From Telopea speciosissima (Eukaryota > Streptophyta > Magnoliopsida > Proteales > Proteaceae): a DNA stretch of 64,000 nt. Shown in pieces: positions 11,301-23,300 of the stretch. Made by a program: the position numbers and the translations under genes. Position 1 is the stretch's first letter. The number at the start of each line of letters is the position of its first letter. The stretch spans positions 60,072,593 through 60,136,592 of the forward strand of contig NC_057923.1 of the NCBI RefSeq assembly GCF_018873765.1. Reading direction: 5' to 3'. The notes beneath the pieces were generated by a model. It saw nothing but the letters and a program-made list of their open reading frames with translations. It was not told the DNA's origin and did no database searches.

Positions 11301-14300
11301 ACATTGTCCCAGATGGCCTTGGCAATCTCCTTTCTTATAAATCTTCTCCCAATCTTGGGCTTCATGGAGAAGATCAACCATGTCATGACTGTAGAGTTTT
11401 CAATTTCCCATTTCTCATAAGTAGGCGCACTCGGCTCTGGGGCCTTGATAGCACCTATGATGTACCCAAGTTTCCCTTTGCTCCTAAGGGAAAACTTCAC
11501 GGAATGTGACCAGTCCAAGTAATTGGTGCCATCAAGTTTCACAAAGGAAATCTGGAAATGTGTGCTTTCATAGACCAATTGAGGGGCTGTGGGAACAGGA
11601 ACAGGTTGTGAATCAGCCACACCAAGTCCAAAAGTCTCAGAATCACCGATTGTGACAATACCTTAGACCATCGATTCAAGTGGGGAGTACACACTCTACC
11701 CAAATAAGAATTCCAGAGAGGCAGAAGAAAAATCCAGCAAGTAAAACACAAGAAAAGGGCTTCACCCTAACATCCACCAAGGGATAACACAACTGAAACA
11801 AGCTTAAGCACCTCACACAGGCTGGTGCTAAGCATTTCTCAACAAAGGCAGTAACACATAGCAGTCCAAATGCAAGAGAAACAGAGAAACTGCAGTCCAA
11901 ATGCAGGAACAGAGATCCCACGAAAAAGAGCACTGCTCAAACAGGGCTGTAAAGCTGCAAAGGAGACCAGATGGGATGAAAAGAGCACCCTTGGGCGATC
12001 CTATTGAGACATTCCAAGGCTGAAACACAGGCCGAGAGAGAGAGAACCAGGAACTCCAAGTTGAGGCTGGCGGTAACTGTTGGAGTTGATGGAATGGCTT
12101 CAAAACTTCACAAGAGCTTCAACAAAGCTCAAAGAACATCTTCAAACATCTGAGTAGGTTATTTCCAACCTATTTCATACTCATATACCAGATTTTTTAC
12201 ATTGGTGACTTCTCCTTGAAACCCTTTGAATCCTAGGATTCCAAAGAGAAGAAAAAGAATAGGGAAAAGAGGCTAAATACGACTCTCAAACCGACCTGCT
12301 CTGATACCAAGTTGAGTTTCAGGTTAAGGAAGCAAGTGAGAAAGGAGGAAGATGTTAGAGAAGGAGGGGCAAGAAGAAGGAGACAAAAGAAGGAAGAAGA
12401 GTGTATTACGGTGGGAAAGTTGTGTGTTGGAGAGACTTCTCCAACACATCTATATTACTCAAATAGAATTACTAAAGGTATTACATCCACCTCCCTAGGG
12501 AGGTAAAAGGTAAAAAGACATAAGAAGGTTAAAAATACATAATAAGGCAACTAGTCCAAAGTCTAGTTCCTGAACTACCCCTGATACATATCTACTATCA
12601 ACTCTAACAATTTGTGCTTGCATATAGTGGGCACGACACAATTACTATTGGTTAGTCGGTTACTGGTTTTTTATCAGGCTGATTTCGATCAAGCTAAACA
12701 GGCCACAAACGGGCTGTTGCAGCATTTGGCTCCAAACTGGCCTAAATGAGCCTAAATGCATATGCCTGAAAATGCATAAACCTTCAGACTTGGGATGGAA
12801 GGTGGGGGTTTAAGAATACAATGTGTATTTGTTTATTTGTTTATACAAGACCCTTGCAATGCTAAAACAGAATGGAAGATGGCAGCAGACAACTGAAACT
12901 CCTTGCTGAGACAAATATTGGTGCATTGAGAAAACCAACCATATTCACATAAAATTGCCCATGGTGTGCTTACACAGGTACGGGAAAATTAGTATAAATT
13001 AGGTGCAGGTTGAGCTAGCGAGGCAATGCAGTAAAGATATTGAATAAAATTTCTCAGAATTATCGTATCACTTTGTAGTTCTCAACGAAGAATGCATACA
13101 GCAGTAAAGAATATGCTAAATAAATGAGTTGTCTTATGGTCAGATGGAAAGCAAGCAGGACTATGGAATCATGGAAAAAAAGGCAAGTTCCAACTAAGAG
13201 ATGTCAATATCAAATGGTTTTCCTTGAAAACGCATAAACAGCCATAAAATCATAGATTTCCCATTCTGAAGTCTCTGCCAGGAATTAGGAAAAAAACTTA
13301 ATAAAAGCCAAAGATTTTTCCCCTAATAGTCAACATATAATCTACATGCAATTTAGCTATAAGACCTAACAAATTAAACAAGGGCAGACTATCTAGATGG
13401 AGGTGACTTAGGGTTAAGGGATCGGTTGATTGGGCTTGGACTTTGGAGTGTATTGGCTGCCATTGAAGGCAGTGATTACCTTGAGAGAGAAAAGAATAAG
13501 GAGAGGAAGAGGGAGAGGAAGACAGATGCCTTACCTATTAAATTGGCGAGGGCTGAAAGGCAAATCCGTAGAAATTCACTTTGCGTCTTCGCCTGAGAAA
13601 TAACACAACCCATGTTGAAGTGTTGCAGTAGTAGCAGGCAGCGGCTCTGTCTAGGTTTCAACTGAGAAGGCCAGAAAGGCGTGGAGCTGTGGAGGCTTGG
13701 AGGCTGGAGCAGCAGGGAAATGAAGAGACATAAAAATGGGGAAAACGAAGGGGTTAGGACATCTTATGATTAATTACTTAGGGTAGTGTTGTGGTTAGAA
13801 CTTACAAGGGCTAATATGGTAGGGGTGATAAAGTGATACTAAAGATACCATAAAAGGGTCGGTTTCGGTTAGGGGACCGTCGGTTTGGTCCCTCGCATTG
13901 GGAACAATCGTTCGTCATTCAGTCGGATCATCAGCCCGACATGTTTAGGTAACATGTCGGGACGATTTTGGGATTTGGCTATCGGGTCCGGTTGGGTTAA
14001 CCGGTACGGTTCTCCTATTGATACCCCTACCTATTTTTATCTCATCCACCAAAACAATATCATCAGAAAAAAACATACACCAAGGAACCTCATCTTGAAT
14101 GTATTTGGTTGAATCATCCATGATAAGCACAAACAAATAAGGGCTTAAAACTAATCCTTTGTGTAACTCAATTGTAATTGGCAATTCCCTACCTTGACCC
14201 CCCACAGTCTTACACTAGTCACCACACCATTATACATATCTTTGATTATGTCTACATATTTACTTGAAACACTTCTCTTCTCTACTACTTGCTAGATTAC

Positions 14301-17300
14301 CTCTCTAGGGACTCTATAATAAGCTTTTTCTAGGTTAATAAAGACCATATGGAGATCCTTCTTGCAATCTCTAAAACTTTTCATGAGTCTCCTAAGTAAG
14401 TAGCTTCTATGTGGTTCTTCCTGGCATAAAACCAAATTGGTTTTCTGTAATAATAGTATCTTGTCTCAGGCAAGTTTTCAATAACTCTCTCCCAAAATTT
14501 CATAGTGTGACTCATTAGTTTTATGCCTCTATAGTTATTGCAGCTCTGAATATCACATTTATTTTTATAAATTAGAACCACAATGTTTCTCCTCCATTCA
14601 TCTGGCATTTTCCTTGTACTCAAAATCTTATTAAACAGCTTGGTTAGCCAAGCTAAACCGCAAATTCCTAAGCTCTTCCACACTTCTATTGGGACCCCAT
14701 CTGGACCTGGTGCCTTGCCTACTTTCATCATCCTTTAAGCTTCTTTTACTTCAGGCACCCTAATTTTTTGTATATATCTACGACATGTGGTGTCTTGACG
14801 GGTTATGCAGTCTTTCGGGACTCTCTTATTCGAAATGTCTTCATTTAGTCGGCTGTAGAAATAATCTTTCCATCTCTCCTCAATGTCCCCAGACCTTATT
14901 AGTACTTTACCATCTTCACTTTAATACATCCAACATGGTTAAAATCTTTACTCTTGCTTTCCCTCATTTTAACTATCTTATAGATAAATTTTTCCCCTTC
15001 CTTTGTGCTTAGATTGTGATAAAGATCTTCATATTTCTTTGCCCTTGCTTTTCTCACAATCTTCTTAGCTTCATTTCTGGCCAATTTATACCTTTTTAGA
15101 TCCTCTACATCCTTAATCCTTTGTCATGTCTTAAAACTAGCCTTCCTAATCTTAATGGCTGCTAAACCTCATCATCCCACCTCCAAGTCTCCCGATGTTT
15201 TCCTTTCGATTCGCCTAGGACATCTTTAGCAACCTTCTTAATATAAGCAATCATCTTATTAACCATCATATTAGACATTACAAAATGAAGCTTATCGAAA
15301 ATAAGTGCCGGACAAAATAAAAGGAAAAAACCTCATAGATGTAAGAAGCCACTAAACAAGCATTTCTACCCTTGGAATTGTCCAACTTTCAAGCCACTCT
15401 CCAGAAGTGGAGAGATCTCCACAAACCCCTTAACTGTATCCAACCAATAATGGGTAAAGAAACTCCCTCTGCCAATATTTATTAAACCCAAGTTCAATAG
15501 AACATTTCAAGTAGTGATGTAGAGACATGATGTCTACCCAGGATGCACACCCCAAAAAATGATGTCTACCTAGGAATAGGGGTGTCAACTGGTCCGGTTC
15601 TGGGCTATTGGTCCGGTTCCTTAACGGTTCTAGTCCTAAAGGGTCAGGACCAAAACCGAACCAATAAGCTAATCGGTTCCAAACTGGAAATCCAGGACCA
15701 TTAACCAATGGGAGGGCTGGTTCCGGTTCCTAAACGGTTCCAAGCAGCCCAATCAAATTTTTATTAAAAAAAATTCCCTAATACATGCTACATATATATT
15801 TAATAATATTATAATAAGACACTAATTTCAATCACTTGAGATATGATTCATTTTTTTTTTTCTCAAATCACATAACTAGTCTATATTACCTCTTGTTTGG
15901 TATTAATTAATAAGTAGGAACACCACCACCCTCATAAGTTACGATTATTTTAAGGTATGTTCTTAAGTTAGCATTCCTAAATGGACCTTAAAAATTTACA
16001 GCCAAATCTTTAGTAAAATAGTATATGAGACAAGTGGCACCGGCCAAAATTGAAAAACTTAAAAAATAAAAGGGTTTGACCTTAGCTCTCATGACCTTGA
16101 GTCTTAAGAATTACGGTTATAAATTCGATATGAATTTATTCCGGTTCTACCGGTTCCTAATTGGTAGATCCGGAACCGAACCAATAAGTTATTGGGTGGG
16201 TCGGTTCCGGTTCCTAGAGGGCTGGTTTTGGTCCGGTTACCGGTTCTGGTCCAAAATAGACACCCCTACCTAGGAAGGATGATGCAAAAATAAGAAGGAT
16301 CGATGAACTGGTTGAGAACCGGCAAGTTACAAGCCACTAAATGAGGACCTTTTAGTTTGATGCTGAAGATGGAGATGGATGACGGTGGTTGATGATGATG
16401 ACGATGATGATAATGGATGGAGGTAGATAGTTTTGGCTGCTAGAGTCCAATAGAGCCCAACCAGGGCGATCCACCTTGGATATGATTGCTGAATCCACAG
16501 CCCACTTGAGTCCACAAGGTAAACCTCACACGAGAGTTCTTTGTCTTCAAAATCTGGCGTTCCAGAGAACAGCTCATGGTTTCATTATATAGAGGGGAGG
16601 CATTAAAAGCCCTTGAGATACATCAACTCACATTAAATAGACTTCTGGATTTTCAACACCTAAAAACTAAAATCAAGACATAGGGAACTACAACCAAGAA
16701 AGTGACTTAGAAAAACTAAAAGACTCTTAATGACAAATAACTAATACCCAGGAGCATGAACAACCTCATAACTCCACCTAGGAAACTGAAAATACACATA
16801 GTAAGAGTAAATACTAGCCTCGGAAAATGAACAGGCAGAACCGCTGGGTTTAATTCACCCAGGCCAGCATAGGTGTCGACCTATGGGCTGGGCCTTTTGA
16901 GGCCTGGTCCCACGGGCACAAATCTGGCCTTGTGCTGGGCCTGGCGGGCTGGCTGAATTGCCTGCATCAAAGGATGTCCAATCTAGTTGGGCACTTGGGC
17001 CCGAGTAGCTAACAATTCCATACCTGAGCTATATCAGGAGGCCTGCCATCCAAACTACCATAGCCTCCTGCAAAATCCATTAAGGTTTGAGCGCATAGCC
17101 ACTCCCCTCTGCCCCCCCCCCCCCCCCAAAAAAGCCCCTGCACAAGGGGAAAGCGATGGCTAACCATAAGAAGAAAGGGTTCAAGCGTACCAGCTTCTAA
17201 AGATTTGATCCATGGACATACCAAAAAATTCTTTGTAGCAAAACCCTAATCACAATCAAGTTAGATGATTTGTGCCGGATATCATAGGCACTACCCCTAA

Positions 17301-20300
17301 ATATTCTAAAGTTTCACCTTCCCAAATTCACCCGAGTACTCAGTACCAAACTATAACTCTAAAACAGCTTCTACTTTTATCAAATGTTGTAAACTGTTGG
17401 CTGATACCAAGCAGCAACAAACAGAAGTTTCTATCTTTCAAACACAAGTGGCATAAATATATGGAACTACTTCTTGTCTCCACTGAACCATTTTAGTGTT
17501 GCTTGTTCGTTTGATGGTTGCCTACCATCCAAAACCCGGGGGCTAAGTAATTCCAAAAAATATTATGGAAGAAACAGCCATTTTCTGGGGGATCATTACA
17601 CAATGATTCAAAAAATCACTTGAACAAGAACTCACAACAAAGATGCATACCCTCCTTATAAACTCTTTAAGAGCAGCAGTATACACATTGTGTAGGATGT
17701 CAACTAGAAAAAGAATCATGCACATTACTGGCTCCCTAATACCACATTACTTTCCTATGAAATGTAAGTTACTTTCTATTAGCCTTCATAATACCTCATT
17801 ACCCATTCTTGTACTCTAAATCCCCTTCTTTTTCGGATAAGCAATCAAAGACTTCCACTGATACTAATAAGTTTTACAATCGTTCACCTGTTACGGTTAG
17901 CTTTTGTGTCATGGTCCTATATAGAATCTTCCCTTCCCTTTCAGTCAGATATCTTGTTCGGAAAGGAGGCAATCCTTTCTGTAATTTCTACATATAACAC
18001 AAAAAAAAGAAAATTCCCCTACCATTGACCTCCATTCAAGTATCAGAGACCGTCTTGAATCCGGAGCAAATTCCATAAGTCCACATGCCCAATTAGCAAT
18101 AGATGAACCATCTCACCCAAACAGTAGGTATATCTTATAACAGGACTTCAAAATTTGTCTTTTTTGGCTCACGAGGTTCCGTATATCATAGCATCTGGAA
18201 GCATGACCCATGGAATAGACAGGTATACACTGCAGTTAAATTCAGGTCTGTGTGCAACAGTCATATAGTTGCCATTCTTGGCTTCTCCTGGATCCTATTG
18301 TAGGTATCTGAGAATTTCTTCCATTTTGTTAATTACACAAACCAGAAACTGGAAATAATAATTTGTCAAAACTGAAGAAAGAAAATGGAATTTGTCAACG
18401 GGAGGTCGCGGCAGCAGAATGAAGCGGCCAGGCGGTGATTGCGAACGAGAAGAGACGCGTCCTTGGGTCGTGTTTAAGAGCAGCAGCAACAGACCCAGCG
18501 GGAAAAGGGTGGCAGACATGGTAACAGCAGCAATGGCGGTAGGAAGGCGCAAGGAAGGGAAAATTTCAAGTTTGCATGGTACGGTGGTCATCTACCATGT
18601 TAGACAAGGAGGCTACGGCCTCCCACGGGCAGCTGCGGCGGTGATGAAGAAGGACAATGCAAAAACCAAGAAAGATTTCTTAGGGTTTTGGGCTTTGATA
18701 CCAAGTTCAGAATAAGAGTTGGGAGAACAACATGCCTTGTCATTAATGACAGTGGTCCACTTTATTTATAAGGAGAATTACAACCCAAGGGCAAAATAGT
18801 AAACAGGGAAAAATAATCAGACCCTAAAAGTAACCAAGGTAAAGAGACAATATTCCAATCCCATGGTTCTCAACAAATTCCTTCCCTACAGAGTTGATAA
18901 GGTTAAGGTGATCTATCAAAATCTGCATGTCATCCTTAGAGATTGTCATACCAATACCTGTCCGATCACCAACCTATTAGAAAATATATCTGCTGCATTT
19001 GATTAATGATTGGAACGTATGAATTCTAATAAGAGAAGAGGTAAGCAGGAATTTGAAGGATAGAGAGATCATAGAAACTTCTATTCAATTGGTCGGGATA
19101 TGGAACACGATAGGGATTCGAGCGATGACTCATCATTGATGAGAAGTAACCATACACTACTTTATTAGAAAGGAAGCGGCATCAGATTGACTTTTTGAAA
19201 AAGCAGAGAGGGGAGAGTTCTATGATGAAGACGATAGGGATAATGATGATGATGAGGTTGAGAACTTTGCAGATATGGTGGGTGGCACGCAACAACAACG
19301 ATGGGAAACATATCGTAAAGAAATTGCAGATCAAATTAAGGAAGTGTATCGCGATTGAGGATGAACAGAATGTCTATTGTGTTTTTTATTTTCATGTAAC
19401 CTATTGGTATATTTTATTAAAAACTATAAAATATTTATCAAGTATTGTATGCCATTTCACATGGGTATATCATTATTTTTCTCTCTCCTCCCTTGACCGT
19501 GCGGAACAGATGCGGGTGATACACTGATACCATTTCCCATGCCACCATTGGTGTGGCATGGGTGATTCCCCCCATACTGGAGGTGTGGGGAACTCTCTCC
19601 CAAAAAAAAATATATTCAATTAGAGAGAATATATTCTTAGAAATTGAATTGCCAAATGGATTTCTAATTCTTGAAATATATCAGATTGATGCAACCAAAA
19701 TAATTTCAATTTCCTGACCAAAAATCTCTGTTGACTATTTCATGAAATCAATTCAAAATTGAAATAAAAATCATACCAAATCAGGCCTTAGTTGTTTCTC
19801 AGAACTGCTCCAAATGTGTTTTTTAACCCGGTTCATTCCAAAAAAAAATACCGGACAACACATACAAGTTCTGTCACAAAAAAAATATAAAAACACCAGA
19901 AACAGTTTTTTTGAACGTTGCCATACAGACCCAAAGTCAACAAATTTGGAAAGGCAAGGGGTTTTCTGTAAATAAGATTAAACTTGTCTTTATTAATAAG
20001 AAGAAGATCGATAGTTTTTCCTCACGATGAACAGCAAAGGAGGAGGAAGGAGGTTCGCTTACGATGGTTACGATACCCTAACCAGGACTTTGCTTTCCTT
20101 GGAAATTTAAAGACAAGTTCACGGCTTCCTGCTCTATCGATTCCAAGCAACAGCAACCTAAAGATCAAGTAATATGTTAAGGTTAATTTCTGAAATCAGA
20201 AGGGGTGGTAGGTATGGCTCTGGTTATTGTTGCAGGTAGTCTCTCACAGTATGGGTATTCTTTGAAGACGAAACTCAAAGAGTAGGTACGCCTATCGATG

Positions 20301-23300
20301 GAATAGAGTGTGGGGGATAGGTGGATTAGGCTCTCTCAGCCAGGCTCCTTCAGCCCTTCAAGTCACAAACAAAACTTGAGAAAGAAATCATAATTTGCAG
20401 CAAGCAATTCATTCAACTGTAAAATCATCGTGAGCCTCTAAGGGCTGTTACATATAAATAAAAGCATACCTTGCATCTCAAGCTTTAACAAAATAGAAAC
20501 TACTTGGAAATAAAAACTAATAAAATTTAGTAACTAGGAATGACATGAAATAGAAACTACTAAATACTAATTGATTCTAAAGCCTTCAAATGTCTTCAAT
20601 TGAATCATGTGGACCCCACTTTAGATGGCTTAATAGGTGCAGCCAAACTCCATAGCTTGTGGTCCCCACCCTTTAAGTTGTCTCAATTGACTCAGTTTAA
20701 AAGACTTTAAGACATTGACAAAACTGCCCCCACGTTTCTTCTAGTAATAATCTCACCAAGCCAAATTAAGGGGCTGTGACACTGTTCACGTGAACAGTAA
20801 TGTGAACAATGTTTTGGCCTCTTCTTCTTCAGGCTTTGATCTGCATCACGCATCGATGGAGAACTTATGCCCAGAATATTAATCCCAATAATCAGGGATA
20901 AAGGAACCAATGAACCTTGTTTCATTCAGTCCAGTAAAATTGACAGTAAACCGGGCAAGGAACAATACAACAGAATCACATGGAATTATTAAAGAAGAAA
21001 CAAAGAAGATATATAAGATGACAAGGATGGAGTAAGCAAGAGTAATAAAGGGTGTTAGCTGGAAAAGGAGAATCAGAGAAGAGAAAGATCGAACTTGAGA
21101 GAATGTGAGAAGAAGAGGGCACCACCAGTCACAAAACCGGCAACATATGAAACCCAGAAGAATCTTTTCTTCATTCCGATCTAAATCTCCCACGATGGGA
21201 TTACATGGCCATTTAAATAAGAAAAACTCCTAGTTTACTACCTAAAATAGAAACTGAAATGAAGTAGGAAACTATTTCAGGAAAGAAAGTGAATAAACCC
21301 ATATATCTACTTCCCTAAAATAAGAATATTGCAAAATTACAACTTATTCCCAAATCCCTACATCTACTATCGTGTAACTACATCACCAAGTCCCAATAAT
21401 GACTGGCTAACGATTGGCTCAGAGAGGTGGACCCATCACTTGTGCATCTCAAAGGCAAATTCCCCAATGAATGCTGATGCAGCAGCTATTGGTTCACATG
21501 GTCTTACTTTTATTGAAGTCAATATTAACTATTTTCTTCTCTGACCATTCTAAATCCCTTAATCAATTCGACTGTGTGGTTTTAAAAGTAAGCAAAGGAA
21601 TTAATGACTATGTGATTCATGTTATTTCCTCCCCCCAGTAGACACCACATTTTGTCACCCTGGGGTTCTTCACCCATTGAAAATTTTCCAAATTCCTGTA
21701 ACCACACCCCCACAACACACACACGAAATTACCTTTAGCAATCATGAGAGACATGATTCCCCAATAAGTGTCTGTCAAATGGACTATATTACATGGATGA
21801 CACAAGTGTGTTGGAGACACATCTGATTTCAGCACTTCACAGACTACTAAGCAGCACTAAAATATTTTCTTTTTCTCAGTCCTAGTCCCTTTGAAGTTTG
21901 AACCTCTAGCATCCTATCAAGTCCAAAATTTTCTACAGAAAACTCATACGGTATGTTTGATCATGCATATTGGACCTACAACAGAATATAGACAAAACAG
22001 GCTAACTCTTAGAAACAATACTGTTACTTGGCTGAAGGCTCAAAACACATGAATATCCCAATTAACACAGAATCCCGATGAAATCATATAAGAGTTGTGT
22101 CTGATAAGAAAATCTCCAATATTTCTAAACCATCCTATCAGAAATGCTGAGTTGCCTTCAACCATGGAATTGCTTAAACGTTGCCCCCAGTAAGATACCC
22201 AACACAGTTCACAAGGAGAGGAGCTCAGTCCCCCCACTGAGTCACCCTCACCAATAGGACCAGTGTATACCAGAGAAATAGGCCCTGCATTTGTCTCTAA
22301 TTGCTCCACCTACACCTGAACACGTAAGATCTTTGTAACTCTCTCCACAAATGAATAATTGTTGATGTATACATTGACGCTGCCCTTCCCTAACAGTTCG
22401 AGCTTTTAGGTGAAAGGGTGGCGAACATGGTGTCAAAGCAGGGAGGTCAAGTGTTCAACTCCTAGGAAGTGCATCGAAAGAGAGTGATGCAAATAAGTCA
22501 CTTAGAATGGGGGAGTGTTGACGTATACATTGACGCCGCCCTTCCTTAACAGTTCGAGCTTTTAGGTGAAACGGTAGTGAACAATAATGTTAAAGATACA
22601 GACCCTATAAGCATTGGAACCGGATTATTCGTCTCCTGAATTATTCACAATGACCATCTTTTGGAGTCTGAATTTTCAAACTGGACTATAATTTGTTTCC
22701 CAAATTTTTTGTGAATTGGTCGCAGAATCCCAAAAAATGCAACTTTTTCCAAAAAAAAAAGGAATTGGGAACGATTTTGCCAACTCTGATCTGAACTCTT
22801 GTTATCCATCATGCCTTAATAAAATCTACATCAACATGAGAAAGACTCCGTAAGATTTAGCGTATTAAAAAGGAGTCTTCGGAATGAACTGATTTGACAC
22901 TTACTACTTATTCTTATTTCCAATTATGTCTAGAACTCCTTAGTAGGAATTCTAGAAACCTAGTGCAACAAACTTCTGATAAGAACAACGGATACCTTGA
23001 CAGTTTAGGAACTCTAGACTCAAAAAGACAATAGAGTAACATAAAATAAGATAAAACTTAAGTGGGCAGTACAATAACATTCGTAACTACTGAACTTTTT
23101 CCACCCAAATGATCACTACTGAAAATTACCTCCAAGAAACATTCAGAAAGCATTAGCAATAAACTCAAAGAACAAAGCATGTAGATGTTCAGTAGAACAG
23201 AATCTCTGCCTCAAAGAGTGCAGGGCACATTGGTTGTAGATAGTGTCAACCTAGATCCCTAAAGTCATGACTAATCGACATTTTGGGAGATGGTCCATAA

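Larger units (their letters stand above)
6965..12609 (-). mobile_element. Full-length Ty1/copia retrotransposon (minus strand)
   Basis: Two 300 bp LTRs (6965-7264 and 12310-12609) flank a 5.0 kb internal region, and the whole is bracketed by a perfect 5 bp duplication ATTTG (6960-6964, 12610-12614). Next to the 5' LTR (right end) is the initiator-Met type primer site TTGGTATCAGAGC (about 12296-12308 on plus). Next to the 3' LTR is the purine tract TTGAGGGGGAG. The LTRs differ at about 7 of 300 positions by eye. The coding region is damaged by stops and frameshifts, so this copy is probably not autonomous. It sits in the hAT-like element and in the sense direction of the TRAUCO-like gene. Confidence 0.96.
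6866..14029. mobile_element. hAT-like DNA element splitting the LINE (carries a copia insertion)
   Basis: The left end TAGGGATATCAA (6866) and the right end, read inward, TAGGGGTATCAA (14029) form terminal inverted repeats. Flanks TCTGCTTT (6858-6865) and CCTATTTT (14030-14037) match at 5 of 8 positions, fitting a decayed 8 bp target duplication. The LINE reading frame continues across the element (VDEIKIG | INAKLKLW), which supports one insertion event. Without the 5.65 kb copia element nested in it, the length would be about 1.5 kb. No transposase is recognisable, so it is non-autonomous or decayed. Terminal TAGGG and 8 bp duplications are typical of hAT elements; assignment is by inference. 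Confidence 0.6.

Noticed and set aside
13817..14029. A separate small MITE starting TAGGGGTGATAAAG at about 13817
   Set aside because: The flanks do not match and the right end is better explained as the right terminus of the larger hAT-like element starting at 6866.
18384..18715. Possible gene (frame of 107 codons in a GC-richer stretch)
   Set aside because: No family features, no splice support, and it overlaps the leader of an LTR element on the other strand.
19190..19360. Harbinger/ALP1-like transposase C-terminus
   Set aside because: Only a short acidic stretch and one motif resemble the family; no upstream catalytic region could be read, so it is not called as a feature of its own.
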